From Caulobacter sp. Root343 (GTDB lineage: Bacteria > Pseudomonadota > Alphaproteobacteria > Caulobacterales > Caulobacteraceae), in NCBI RefSeq assembly GCF_001425745.1, contig NZ_LMDF01000007.1, positions 899 through 64,898 on the forward strand: a stretch of 64,000 nucleotides of DNA. Direction: 5' to 3'. Made by a program: the position numbers and the translations under genes. Of this stretch, positions 17,150 through 26,748 are shown one piece after another. The notes beneath the pieces were generated by a model that was not told the DNA's origin, did no database searches, and saw only the letters and a list, made by a program, of their open reading frames with translations. The number at the start of each line of letters is the position of its first letter. Position 1 is the first letter of the stretch.

Positions 17150-17971
17150 CTAGTGCGGGCGGTCCGGACGATCAAGTCGCTCGGTCAGCGTCAGAAGGTC
17201 CTGCCAAGCCTTCTTCTTCTGGGCGGGGGTGCGCAACAAGAAGGCCGGGTGCAGGGTCGGCATGGCCGGAAGCTCGACGGACTTGTCCTCCGACGTCCAT
17301 TCGAACCAGCGGCCGCGCATCGACAGGATGCCCTCGTCGCGCTTCAGCATGGCCTTGGCCGAGGCCCCCCCAGCCAGCAGCAGCATCCTGGGTTTCACCA
17401 GGGCGATGGCGCGTTCGACGAACGGGGCGCAGACGGCCTGCTCCTGCGGCGTCGGCGTGCGGTTGCCTGGCGGACGCCAGAAGACGGTGTTGGTGATAAA
17501 GACGCGCTCGTTGAGACCGGCGGCTTTCAGCATCCGGTCCAAGAGTTTGCCCGCCCGACCGACGAACGGCGCGCCTTGAGCGTCCTCGTCGGCGCCGGGA
17601 CCCTCGCCGATGACCATCAGCGCCGCGTCGGCGACGCCGCGCGAAAACACCGCCTGCTTGGCGCCCTGTGTCTTCAGCGGACAACCGTCGAAGGCGGCGA
17701 TGGCCGCGGCCAGGCTCTCAAGGTCGTTGCAGGCGGCCGCAGCGGTCCTCGCCTCGGCGATGGCCGAGCCGACGTCGGGGCCGCGCGCGATGGCCAAGCC
17801 CGGACGAGTAGCGGGCGGCGGGGGAGGCGGAGGCTGACTCTTGGCGCGCAGCATCGCCGCACCCTCGGCCAGACGGTCGATCGGCGCGTCGGCGTAGCAG
17901 GCCTCGACGCCCGCATCGGCCCAGAAGGCCAGCAGACTTTCGACGGCGCGTTGATCGACGGCGAGGCTCAT
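17150..17971 (-). CDS. Uracil-DNA glycosylase, family-4-like with partial cluster ligands
   Basis: This 273-residue protein has motif 1 GEGPGADED (residues 122-130), PFVGRAGKLLDRML and motif 2 LHPAFLL (His241). The N-terminal 75 residues end in a seven-proline run. Family 4 enzymes excise uracil from DNA and bind a [4Fe-4S] cluster through four Cys. Here Cys97 and Cys181 are in place, but the partner positions 94 and 165 are Phe and Trp (in FWRPPGNR). The cluster may therefore be absent or different. This pattern appears to characterise an alphaproteobacterial subgroup (recalled, unverified). Role: base-excision repair of deaminated cytosine. Confidence 0.85.
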   Translation of the reverse strand: MSLAVDQRAVESLLAFWADAGVEACYADAPIDRLAEGAAMLRAKSQPPPPPPPATRPGLAIARGPDVGSAIAEARTAAAACNDLESLAAAIAAFDGCPLKTQGAKQAVFSRGVADAALMVIGEGPGADEDAQGAPFVGRAGKLLDRMLKAAGLNERVFITNTVFWRPPGNRTPTPQEQAVCAPFVERAIALVKPRMLLLAGGASAKAMLKRDEGILSMRGRWFEWTSEDKSVELPAMPTLHPAFLLRTPAQKKKAWQDLLTLTERLDRPDRPH

Positions 17972-18122
17972 GCGACCGTCTTAGCGCGGATTGCCCCCGG
18001 TCTCCACGCTGCGGCGCAGCAAAAAAGCGAGAACAGGTGCTTGACCGCCCACGCGTCACGTTCGGATAAGCTGTGATTCAAACAGTCATAAGACGGGCTA
18101 ACGGGCCCAGCCGGGAGACCTC

Positions 18123-19796
18123 ATGAGCGAAGACCTCGAACGCGAGTCGATGGAATACGACGTCGTCATCGTCGGCGGCGGTCCCGCGGGCCTCTCGGCA
18201 GCGATCCGGCTCAAGCAGCTGGCCGCCAAGGCTGGGACCGAGATCTCGGTTGCCCTGCTGGAAAAGGGCTCCGAGGTCGGGGCCCACATCCTGTCCGGCG
18301 CGGTGATCGATCCCAAGGGTCTGGCCGAACTCTTCCCCAACTGGAAGGAAGAGGGCGCGCCGCTGGAGACGCCGGTCACCAAGGACCGCTTCAAGCTGTT
18401 GGGTCCGCAGGGCGAACTCAGCCTGCCGATGTTCGCCATGCCGCCGTTCATGCACAACCACGGCTGCTATATCGCCTCACTGGGCAACCTGACCCGCTGG
18501 CTGGCGACCAAGGCCGAGGAGTTGGGCGTCGAGATCTATCCCGGTTTCGCCGCCTCGGACTTGGTCTGGAACGAGGACGGTTCGGTCAAGGGCGTCGTCG
18601 TCGGCGTCGTCGGCGTCGCCAAGGACGGCCACCACAAACCGGACTTCCAACCGGGCATGGAGCTGCACGGCAAGTATGTCTTCATCGCCGAGGGCGTGCG
18701 CGGCTCGCTGGCCAAGCAGCTGATCGGCAAGTTCAAGCTGGACGACGGCAAGTCGCCCCAGAAGTACGGCCTCGGGATCAAGGAGCTGTGGCAGGTTCCG
18801 CCTGAGCAGCATCAGCCCGGTCTGGCCGAGCACACCACGGGCTGGCCGCTGGACAACCAGACCGGCGGCGGCAGCTTCATGTACCACTTCGGGGACAACT
18901 ACGTGGCCATCGGCTACGTCGTGCACCTGAACTACAAGAACCCTTGGATCTCGCCTTTCGACGAATTCCAACGCTTCAAGCAGCATCCGAGCGTGAAGCC
19001 GCACCTCGAAGGCGGCAAGCGCATCGCCTACGGCGCGCGGGCCATCACCGAGGGCGGCTATCAGTCGGTGCCGAAGCTGACCTTCCCCGGCGGCGCGCTG
19101 ATCGGCTGCTCGGCCGGTTTCGTCAACGTGCCGCGGATCAAAGGCAGCCACAACGCGATCAAGACGGGCATGTTGGCGGCCGAGGCCGCCTATGAAGCGG
19201 TCCAGGCCGGGCGCGCCAGCGACGAGCTGACCGCCTACCAGGCCTCGTACGAGACATCGTGGGTGGCCAAGGAGCTGAAGGTCGTCCGCAACGCCAAGCC
19301 GATGCTTGGCAAGTTCGGCACCGCTCTGGGCGGCGCTGTCAGCATGTTCGACATGTGGTGCACGCACCTGTTCGGCGGCTTCTCGTTCTTCGGCACGATG
19401 AAGCACGAGAAGACCGACGCGGCCTCGACGGGCCTGGCCAAGGACTTCAAGCCGATCGTCTATCCCAAGCCCGACGGCGTGATCAGCTTTGACAAGCTGA
19501 GCTCGGTGTTCCTGTCGGCCACCAACCACGAGGAAGATCAGCCGGCCCACCTGAAGCTGAAGGACCCGTCAATCCCGATCGCGGTCAATCTGCCCAAGTA
19601 CGGCGAGCCGGCGCGGCTCTACTGCCCGGCCGGAGTCTACGAGGTGCTCTACAACGAGCAGGGGCAGGATCCGCGTTTCCAGATCAACGCCCAGAACTGC
19701 GTCCACTGCAAAACTTGCGACATCAAGGACCCGTCGCAGAACATCGTCTGGACCACGCCCGAAGGCGGTGGCGGACCGAACTACCCGAACATGTAG
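18123..19796 (+). CDS. Electron transfer flavoprotein-ubiquinone oxidoreductase
   Basis: This 557-residue protein passes electrons from ETF, reduced by acyl-CoA dehydrogenases such as the one at 37017, to membrane ubiquinone. FAD-binding VVIVGGGPAGLSAAIRL lies at about residues 14-30. The C-terminal ferredoxin-like [4Fe-4S] site contains CPAGVYE and CVHCKTCDIKDP, and the family-typical end WTTPEGGGGPNYPNM is intact. Length matches the family. A clear ribosome site (GGGAGACC) precedes ATG 18123. A terminator follows, so the gene is probably monocistronic. Confidence 0.95.
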   Translation: MSEDLERESMEYDVVIVGGGPAGLSAAIRLKQLAAKAGTEISVALLEKGSEVGAHILSGAVIDPKGLAELFPNWKEEGAPLETPVTKDRFKLLGPQGELSLPMFAMPPFMHNHGCYIASLGNLTRWLATKAEELGVEIYPGFAASDLVWNEDGSVKGVVVGVVGVAKDGHHKPDFQPGMELHGKYVFIAEGVRGSLAKQLIGKFKLDDGKSPQKYGLGIKELWQVPPEQHQPGLAEHTTGWPLDNQTGGGSFMYHFGDNYVAIGYVVHLNYKNPWISPFDEFQRFKQHPSVKPHLEGGKRIAYGARAITEGGYQSVPKLTFPGGALIGCSAGFVNVPRIKGSHNAIKTGMLAAEAAYEAVQAGRASDELTAYQASYETSWVAKELKVVRNAKPMLGKFGTALGGAVSMFDMWCTHLFGGFSFFGTMKHEKTDAASTGLAKDFKPIVYPKPDGVISFDKLSSVFLSATNHEEDQPAHLKLKDPSIPIAVNLPKYGEPARLYCPAGVYEVLYNEQGQDPRFQINAQNCVHCKTCDIKDPSQNIVWTTPEGGGGPNYPNM

Positions 19797-19814
19797 GCCC
19801 GCGCGCCACGAACG

Positions 19815-19844
19815 AGCCTCCCGGTTTCGGCCGGGAGGCTTTTT
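19815..19844 (+). terminator. Rho-independent terminator after ETF-QO
   Basis: AGCCTCCCGG (19815-19824) pairs with CCGGGAGGCT (19831-19840) around a TTTCGG loop and is followed by a T-run. It is a clean intrinsic terminator. Confidence 0.88.
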
Positions 19845-19880
19845 CTTGCGGACCACCTCGAAACCTCCGAGGGTGGGCGG

Positions 19881-21611
19881 ATGACGCGTATCAAAGTCCT
19901 TTTCGCCTGCGTTTCCGTCTCCGTTCTGGCCGCCTGCGCCGCGCCTGGCGACGTGACGCTGCGAGGCCCCGTCGGCGCGGGGGCGTCGCTGTTCGACACC
20001 CGCACCTCCTATGGTCAGTTCCTGGCGGGCCAGGCGGCTCTGCGCGACGGCAAATCGAAGGAGGCGGCCACCTATTTCGGTACGGCCGCGGTGCTGGGCG
20101 AGGATCCCGGCGTGATCGGCGAGCGCTCGTTCACGGCCCTGCTGCTGGCGGGCGACATCAGCCGCGCGGCCCTGGCCGCCCCGACCGGTCCGGACGCCAC
20201 CGAAGCGATCAAGCGGTTGGGCGTGCTGACCCGCGTCGTCGAATCCATCGCCGTCGGCAAGGGCAAGGACGCCCAGCTGCTGCTGAAGGGCGATCCGCCC
20301 GGCTTCCCGCATCAGCAAGCCGCCGCCTTGTTGGCGCCCTGGGCCGCGGCCGCGGCCGGGGACAACGAGGGCGCGATCGTCCAGCCGACCCTGCGCACCG
20401 ACAAGCTGGTCCAGTATTTCGGCCAGCAGGGCCAGGCGCGCCTGTACGAACGGGCCAAGCGCTATGACGAGGCCGAGACCGATTACAAGGCCCTGACCGC
20501 CAACACGGCGACAGCCAGCATCTTCACGCTCGACTACGGCGCGTTCCTGGAGCGGCGCAAACGCCATGCCGACGCGGTGGCCGTCTATGACGCGGCCCTG
20601 CGCGCCGCGCCGAGCGACCTCGGTTTGCAGCGGGCCCGAGCCCGCGCGGCCGCCAAGGGCGCGCCGCCGCCGCTGCCGACCGTTCGCCAAGGCGCGGCCG
20701 AGGGTCTGGTGGCCTGCGCCGCCACCTTCGCCGGCGAGCGCCAGACCCAGTTCGCCCTGGCCTATCTGCGCCTGGCCTTGCGGCTGGATCCGGCCCGTGA
20801 CGAGGCCTGGGTGCTGGTCGGCGATCTGCTGAACCAGAGCGAGGATCCGCAAGGCGCGATCGAGGCTTATGGCCACGTGCCGCCGGGCTCTCCGCACTAT
20901 GCCTCGGCCCAGAGCAAGAGCGCCTGGGCCTGGAACGACCTGGGCGACAAGGCCAAGGCGCTAGAGGTGGCCCGCACTGCCGCCACGGCCGCGCCGAACG
21001 ATCGCGACTCCCATGTCGCCCTGGCCGACCTGCTGCGAGCTGGAGGCCAGTGGAGCGAGTCCGTGGCCGTGCTGGACCCAATCATCGCTCGCGAGACGGA
21101 TAAGCCCGACTGGCGGCTGCTCTATCTGCGCGCCGTGGCCCTGGAACAGGCCAAGCGCTGGCCCGAGGCCGAACGCGACCTGCAGGCGGCGCTGAAAGCC
21201 AATCCGGACGAGCCGGAGCTGTTGAATTTCCTCGGTTATTCGTGGATCGACCGCAACGAGCATCTGGCCGAGGCGCTGGGCATGGTCCAGAAGGCCGTCA
21301 GCGCGCGTCCGCAATCGGGCGCCATGCTCGACTCGCTAGGTTGGGCTTACTATCGGCTGGGTGACTACAAGACCGCCGTCGAGAAGCTGGAAGCCGCCGT
21401 CGAGATGGAGCCGGGTGATCCAGACGTGAACGGCCACCTTGGCGACGCGTACTGGAAGATCGGCCGCAAGACCGAGGCCGAGTTCCAGTGGCGGCGCGTC
21501 CTGAGCCTGGAGCCAGACGACAAGCAAAAGGCCGAGGCCGAGGCCAAGCTGAAGAACGGGCTGGGCCCAACGGGCGCGGCGGCGGTCAAGTCGACGGTCG
21601 TCAACAACTGA
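19881..21611 (+). CDS. TPR-repeat lipoprotein
   Basis: This 576-residue protein has a lipoprotein signal (MTRIKVLFACVSVSVLAAC, Cys near residue 19). Repeated helical pairs follow, with tetratricopeptide signatures such as AWVLVGDLLNQSEDPQGAIEAYGHVP, PELLNFLGYSWIDRNE, LDSLGWAYYRLGDYKTAVEKLE and VNGHLGDAYWKIGRKTEAEFQW toward the C terminus. It is probably an outer-membrane or periplasmic scaffold. The partner is unknown. ispE begins 41 bases downstream on the same strand, so they may be cotranscribed. Confidence 0.88.
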   Translation: MTRIKVLFACVSVSVLAACAAPGDVTLRGPVGAGASLFDTRTSYGQFLAGQAALRDGKSKEAATYFGTAAVLGEDPGVIGERSFTALLLAGDISRAALAAPTGPDATEAIKRLGVLTRVVESIAVGKGKDAQLLLKGDPPGFPHQQAAALLAPWAAAAAGDNEGAIVQPTLRTDKLVQYFGQQGQARLYERAKRYDEAETDYKALTANTATASIFTLDYGAFLERRKRHADAVAVYDAALRAAPSDLGLQRARARAAAKGAPPPLPTVRQGAAEGLVACAATFAGERQTQFALAYLRLALRLDPARDEAWVLVGDLLNQSEDPQGAIEAYGHVPPGSPHYASAQSKSAWAWNDLGDKAKALEVARTAATAAPNDRDSHVALADLLRAGGQWSESVAVLDPIIARETDKPDWRLLYLRAVALEQAKRWPEAERDLQAALKANPDEPELLNFLGYSWIDRNEHLAEALGMVQKAVSARPQSGAMLDSLGWAYYRLGDYKTAVEKLEAAVEMEPGDPDVNGHLGDAYWKIGRKTEAEFQWRRVLSLEPDDKQKAEAEAKLKNGLGPTGAAAVKSTVVNN

Positions 21612-21652
21612 GCTATCGGGCGGACTTTCCTTCCAGCTGAGCTAGAGAATCC

Positions 21653-22525
21653 ATGCGGCTGTCCGCCTTCGCCCCGGCCAAGGTCAATCTGTTCCTGCAC
21701 GTGGGCGGGCCGGACGGCGAGGGCTATCACCCGATCTCCAGCCTGATGGTTTTCGCCGACGTCGGTGATCAGGTGGTGATCCAGCGCAGCGACGCGCCGG
21801 CCTTCGAGATCTCCGGGCCGTTCGGCGGCGCGATTTCGGCTGATGACGACAATCTCGTGATCCGCGCGGCCAAGGCGTTCCATGCCAAGCTGGGTGGGCC
21901 GGTTCCGCCGTATCGCCTGATCCTGGAAAAGCGCCTGCCGATCGCGGCAGGCCTGGGCGGAGGCTCCAGCGATGCGGGGGCAGCGCTGAAGCTGCTGCGC
22001 GACGCCCTGGCTCCCGATCTTTCCGATGACGACCTGGAGCCGATCGCCGCCAGCCTGGGCGCCGACGGCGCGGCCTGCCTGCGCGCCACGGCGCTGATGG
22101 CCGAGGGGCGAGGGGCGATCCTGACGCCCGCGCCGAAGCTGCCCGAGCTGCACGCGGTGCTGGTCAATCCGGGCGTCCCGTCGCCGACTGGCGCGGTCTA
22201 TCGCGCCTATGACGCGGCCGTGCATCCCGGCGGCGCGGCGCGGCCGTTCCTGCCGTCCAATCTCGAAAGCGTGGAGGAGACCGCCGGCTGGCTGGCGGCG
22301 GCCACGCGCAACGACCTGGAGGCGCCGGCTGTCAGCCTGGAGCCGCGCATCGGGGAAGTGCTGGACGTCCTGCGCGACGAGCCTGAAAGTCTGCTGGTCC
22401 GGATGTCGGGCTCCGGGGCGACCTGCTTTGCTCTGTGCGCCGGCGACATCGAGGCCGAAGGTCTGGTCGAGCGTCTGGAGGCGATGCGGCCGGACTGGTG
22501 GGTGCGGCGCTGCCGCCTGTGCTAG
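21653..22525 (+). CDS. ispE: 4-diphosphocytidyl-2-C-methyl-D-erythritol kinase
   Basis: This 290-residue GHMP kinase phosphorylates CDP-methylerythritol with ATP in the MEP isoprenoid pathway. The N-terminal AFAPAKVNLFLHV, the GHMP glycine-rich loop PIAAGLGGGSSDAGAAL (about residues 99-115) and the C-terminal SGSGATCFALC are typical. Length is normal. The cyclophilin gene begins 9 bases after its stop, implying an operon. Confidence 0.95.
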   Translation: MRLSAFAPAKVNLFLHVGGPDGEGYHPISSLMVFADVGDQVVIQRSDAPAFEISGPFGGAISADDDNLVIRAAKAFHAKLGGPVPPYRLILEKRLPIAAGLGGGSSDAGAALKLLRDALAPDLSDDDLEPIAASLGADGAACLRATALMAEGRGAILTPAPKLPELHAVLVNPGVPSPTGAVYRAYDAAVHPGGAARPFLPSNLESVEETAGWLAAATRNDLEAPAVSLEPRIGEVLDVLRDEPESLLVRMSGSGATCFALCAGDIEAEGLVERLEAMRPDWWVRRCRLC

Positions 22526-22534
22526 GAGATCCGC

Positions 22535-23170
22535 ATGAAGCGTCGTGACGTCCTGACGGGTCTGGCAGGCCTCGCCGCCACGCCAGGCTTGGCGCAGGGC
22601 CAAGTGCTAAACCTGCCGCCGACGCCGATCATGCCCGGGCCTGGTGATGTCGTCGTCAGCCTTGAGACCAGTCTCGGCGCGATCATCATCGCCTTGAAGG
22701 CCAAGCAGGCGCCGCTGACCACGGCCAACTTCCTCCAGTATGTCGATGGCAAGCTCTACGACGGGGCCAGCTTCTGGCGAGCGGCCAAGGCGCCCAGTTC
22801 GGTCGACTATGGTCTGATCGAGGGCGGCCTGGCCGGTGATCCGAAGAAGGTGCTCAAGCCCGTCGTCCACGAACCGACCACCCAGACCGGCTTGCGCCAC
22901 GTCGATGGCACGCTTTCCCTGGCCCGCCGAGAGCCGGGCAGTGGCGACTCGGACTTCTTCATCTGCGTGGGTGAAGCGCCGTACCTGGACGCCAATCCGG
23001 CTGGCGAGGGCGACAACGCCGGTTTCGCGGCCTTTGGTCAGGTCGTGAAGGGCATGGAGATCGTCCGGAAGATCTTGAACCTGCCGACGCCCGGCGTGGC
23101 GACCAATCCGGTGATGAAGGGGCAAATGCTCGATCCGGTCGTGCCGATCCTCAGCGCGCGCCGCGTCTAG
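22535..23170 (+). CDS. Exported cyclophilin-type peptidyl-prolyl isomerase
   Basis: This 211-residue protein has a twin-Arg start (KRRDVLTGLAGLAA) suggesting Tat or Sec export. The cyclophilin domain follows: TNFLQYVDGKLYDGASFWR, SLARREPGSGDSDFFICVG and GFAAFGQVVKGMEIV. It catalyses cis-trans proline isomerisation on periplasmic clients. It lacks an obvious FHR-type arginine motif seen in canonical cyclophilins (here FWRAAK). It is close behind ispE and its last four bases overlap the end of the converging Amj gene. Confidence 0.88.
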   Translation: MKRRDVLTGLAGLAATPGLAQGQVLNLPPTPIMPGPGDVVVSLETSLGAIIIALKAKQAPLTTANFLQYVDGKLYDGASFWRAAKAPSSVDYGLIEGGLAGDPKKVLKPVVHEPTTQTGLRHVDGTLSLARREPGSGDSDFFICVGEAPYLDANPAGEGDNAGFAAFGQVVKGMEIVRKILNLPTPGVATNPVMKGQMLDPVVPILSARRV

Positions 23171-23970
23171 AGCATTCTCGCCAGCATCGCCACGCCGGTC
23201 GCCGCCGGGACTAGCAGAACTTGCGCCAGGACCGTGCCCGCCACGCGGCTGCCGGCGAACCAGACGACCGCGCGGCGGAAGGCGGCCTCGCTGACGCGGC
23301 CGTCCATCACGTCATCGGTCATAATCGACAAGGCGGGATCGATGAGTACGAACAGCAGGATCGTAGCCACCCCGTTGATCACCGATGACAGGCTCATGGC
23401 CGTGACCCGCAGCTGCGGGTCCAGATAGCCGGCATAAAGCGAGGCGAAGACTCCGACCGTCAGCAGGGCCTGGGCCAGGACGTTCATCACGATCACCCGG
23501 GCCGGGACATCGATCTTCTGCCGCAGCCCTTCGAGGTGGTGTGCCGAGGGCAGGGCGACCGCGTCGCGGATGTAGGATATCCCGCCCTTGGCGAAGGCGT
23601 GCATCAGTAGCTTCGGCACCGAGCGGTGGACCTGGAAGTGCGCCACGGCGCGGGTGAAAAGACGCTGGGCGGTCGGAACGGCCAGGGCGCCGACCAAGGC
23701 CGCCAGGCTGGCGCTGGCCATCAGCCACTGGAAGTCGGCTAGCAGGTGCTGGCCCGTGCCGGCCAGAAGATTGCTCTCGATCCGCTTGGACAGGAACGGG
23801 CCTTGGAAGGCATTCGAGGCGCGTGACAGCAGCACCAACACATTGAACAAGGCGAACGACATGGCGATCCGCCGGGTGCGGACGCCAGCGATGCGCACGG
23901 CGTAGGCCAGGGCGCCGACCAGGTGGATCACGAAGGTCAGGACGCACAGCAGGAAGAGTTGGACGTCCAC
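23167..23970 (-). CDS. amj: Amj/DUF2837-type lipid II flippase
   Basis: This 267-residue integral membrane protein matches the length of Amj. The signature AYAVRIAGVRTRRIAMSFALFNVLVLLSR near the start is the conserved core of the DUF2837 family. In Bacillus subtilis Amj is an alternative to MurJ that flips lipid II across the inner membrane. The start is GTG 23970 with GGAG 7 bases upstream. The longer open frame to 24738 is spurious because it crosses the amtB gene and terminator. It has several further hydrophobic segments to the C terminus. A direct function here is inferred from family. Confidence 0.78.
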   Translation of the reverse strand: MDVQLFLLCVLTFVIHLVGALAYAVRIAGVRTRRIAMSFALFNVLVLLSRASNAFQGPFLSKRIESNLLAGTGQHLLADFQWLMASASLAALVGALAVPTAQRLFTRAVAHFQVHRSVPKLLMHAFAKGGISYIRDAVALPSAHHLEGLRQKIDVPARVIVMNVLAQALLTVGVFASLYAGYLDPQLRVTAMSLSSVINGVATILLFVLIDPALSIMTDDVMDGRVSEAAFRRAVVWFAGSRVAGTVLAQVLLVPAATGVAMLARML

Positions 23971-24025
23971 GGTGATCTCCAGGCGAGCGTCGCAACTTGG
24001 CCGAACGAGCGCGAGACGCAAAGAG

Positions 24026-24058
24026 AAAGGGCGCGGAAGGTTTCCCTTCCGCGCCCTT
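24026..24058 (-). terminator. Terminator of amtB
   Basis: AAGGGCGCGGAAGG (24027-24040) pairs perfectly with CCTTCCGCGCCCTT (24045-24058) around TTTC, with a T-rich tract on the minus strand. A second copy of CCGCGCCCTT follows at 24059-24068. Confidence 0.85.
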
Positions 24059-24092
24059 CCGCGCCCTTCGGTTCCCGACGGGAGCCTACCGC

Positions 24093-25619
24093 TTAGCTGT
24101 GGTAGGCGCGTTCGCCGTGTTCCGAGATATCCAGGCCTTCTTCCTCGGCTTCGGCCGAGGCGCGGACGCCGATGACCAGCTTGATGATGAAGAAGACGAT
24201 GGCCGAAGCGATGGCCGACCAGATGATCGTCACGCCGACAGCCTTCACTTGCGACATCACCTGGGTGGCCAGGTTGTAGACGGCCGTGTCGCAGGTGGAG
24301 ATGTCGCCATCCTTGGCGCAGCTGGCGTAGTCGACCACGCCGGCGCCGCCCCAGGCGGGGTTGACCAGCAGACCGGTGCCGATGGCGCCGACGATGCCGC
24401 CGATGCCATGGATGCCGAAGGCGTCCAGGCTGTCGTCGTACTTCAGGGCGTTCTTCACGACCGAGCAGAAGAAGATGCAGATCGGCGAGACGACCAGACC
24501 CAGGATGATCGAGCCCATCGGACCGGCGAAGCCGGCGGCCGGGGTGACGGCCACGAGGCCGGCGACCAGGCCCGAGGCCAGGCCCAGGGCCGACGGCTTC
24601 TTGCGGGTGACCCACTCGACGACGATCCACGACAGACCGGCGGCGGCGGTGGCCAGGAAGGTGTTGATCATGGCCAGCGAGGCGTAACCGTTCGATTCCA
24701 GGTTCGAGCCGGCGTTGAAGCCGAACCAACCCACCCACAGCAGACCAGCGCCCACGAGGGTCAGGGTCAGCGAGTGCGGGGGCATCGGTTCCTTGCCGTA
24801 ACCTTGGCGCTTGCCCAGGATCAGGGCGCCGATCAGAGCGGCGATACCGGCGTTGATGTGAACCACGGTGCCGCCGGCGAAGTCGAGGGCGCCGAAGCCC
24901 CAGGACAGGCCCGACTTGATCGGGTCGGTCGGGTGCAGGGCGATGGCGTCAGGACCAGGCCACCACCAGACCATGTGAGCGATCGGATAGTAGGAGAGCA
25001 GCGGCCACAGAACGGCGAACACGACGATCGCCGAGAACTTGAAGCGCTCCACCAGCGAGCCGACGACCAGGGCGGCGGTGATGGCCGCGAAGGTCGACTG
25101 GAAGGCGATGAAGGTCAGTTCAGGGATGACGACGCCGGTCGAGAAGGTGGCGACGGTGCTGGAGGGGGTGACGTCCTTCAGGAAGATGCGGCCCAGGCCG
25201 CCCACGAAGGTGTCCCAGCTGCCGCCGTCGGTGAAGGCGAAGCTGTAGCCCCAGAGAGCCCAGGCCAGGATGCCGATGATGCCGACGGTCGAAACCTGCA
25301 TCATCACCGACAGCATGTTCTTGGCGCGCACCAGGCCGCCGTAGAACAGGGCCAAGCCGGGGATGATCATCAGCAGGACCAGCAGGGTCGAGACCAGCAT
25401 CCAGGCGTTGTCGCCCTTGTCCGACTTGTCCACGATGGTCGGAGCGGCGGCGGGCGCCGGGGCGGCGGCCGGAGCCGGCGCGGCCTCGGCGGGCGCGGCG
25501 GCGGTAGCGGCGGCCGGCGCGGGCGCGGCCTCCTGGGCGAAGGCGGTCGCCCCCAGCGGAGCCCCCGCCAGGGTCGCGGCGAGCAGCAGCCCGGCCAGCG
25601 GTTTGAAGGTGAGTTTCAT
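24093..25619 (-). CDS. amtB: Ammonium transporter
   Basis: This 508-residue transporter has a signal peptide and an Ala/Pro-rich extracytoplasmic linker (about residues 30-60), then eleven membrane segments. The conserved pore histidines lie in VVHINAGIAALIGA and FGIHGIGGIVGAIG, and the Phe gate and substrate-site segments LFYGGLVRAKN and WGFGYS-like WALWGYSF are present. It moves ammonium into the cell under low nitrogen. It lies downstream of glnK, 26 bases away on the same strand, the classic glnK-amtB pair. Confidence 0.95.
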   Translation of the reverse strand: MKLTFKPLAGLLLAATLAGAPLGATAFAQEAAPAPAAATAAAPAEAAPAPAAAPAPAAAPTIVDKSDKGDNAWMLVSTLLVLLMIIPGLALFYGGLVRAKNMLSVMMQVSTVGIIGILAWALWGYSFAFTDGGSWDTFVGGLGRIFLKDVTPSSTVATFSTGVVIPELTFIAFQSTFAAITAALVVGSLVERFKFSAIVVFAVLWPLLSYYPIAHMVWWWPGPDAIALHPTDPIKSGLSWGFGALDFAGGTVVHINAGIAALIGALILGKRQGYGKEPMPPHSLTLTLVGAGLLWVGWFGFNAGSNLESNGYASLAMINTFLATAAAGLSWIVVEWVTRKKPSALGLASGLVAGLVAVTPAAGFAGPMGSIILGLVVSPICIFFCSVVKNALKYDDSLDAFGIHGIGGIVGAIGTGLLVNPAWGGAGVVDYASCAKDGDISTCDTAVYNLATQVMSQVKAVGVTIIWSAIASAIVFFIIKLVIGVRASAEAEEEGLDISEHGERAYHS

Positions 25620-25645
25620 CGTCGGTATCCCCTTTTCCCGATGCG

Positions 25646-26312
<667 letters not shown>

Positions 26313-26663
26313 ATGCCGCCACTCGCTATGAAGATCGCGCCCTGGCTGCTGCTGGTGTTGTCGAATGTCTTCATGACCTATGCCTGGTATGGCCATCTGA
26401 AAGGCAAGCCGATGGCGCTGCCCGTGGCGATCCTGTCCAGCTGGCTGATCGCGCTTCCCGAATACATGCTGGCCGTTCCCGCCAATCGCATCGGGCACAG
26501 CATGTATTCGACAGCGCAGTTGAAGGTTGGGCAAGAGGTCATCACCTTACTGGTCTTTACGCTGTTTTCCTATTTCTACCTCGGAGAAGCGATCAAGTGG
26601 ACGACGCTTGCTGGCTTTGCGCTGATCGTCTGCGGCGTGGCTGTGGTGTTCTTCTTCAAGTAG
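26313..26663 (+). CDS. DUF486 (DMT-superfamily) small membrane protein
   Basis: This 116-residue protein has four hydrophobic segments and the conserved TYAWYGHLKGKP and LPEYMLAVPANRIGH motifs of DUF486, a half-size relative of drug/metabolite transporters. It may dimerise to form a channel or transporter. The start ATG 26313 is placed before the first membrane segment; longer upstream reading is not conserved. Substrate unknown. It stands between glnK (divergent) and the fasciclin gene. Confidence 0.85.
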   Translation: MPPLAMKIAPWLLLVLSNVFMTYAWYGHLKGKPMALPVAILSSWLIALPEYMLAVPANRIGHSMYSTAQLKVGQEVITLLVFTLFSYFYLGEAIKWTTLAGFALIVCGVAVVFFFK

Positions 26664-26694
26664 AGCTTCGTGGCTATCACGAGGCCGTGATCGC

Positions 26695-26720
26695 GGAACC
26701 GAGTCCCCGGTCCGGGCGTA
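26695..26720 (+). promoter_or_regulatory. Candidate EcfG/SigT promoter before the fasciclin gene
   Basis: GGAAC (26695-26699), 17 bases, CGTA (26717-26720), one base off the EcfG consensus CGTT. It lies 28 bases before the fasciclin ATG. Confidence 0.55.
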
Positions 26721-26748
26721 CACCGCTCGAACCGAGAGGAACTCGACC

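Noticed and set aside
18018..18045. LexA box near the uracil-DNA glycosylase start
   Set aside because: GAAC-N7 is followed by TGAC, not GAAC, so the direct repeat is incomplete.
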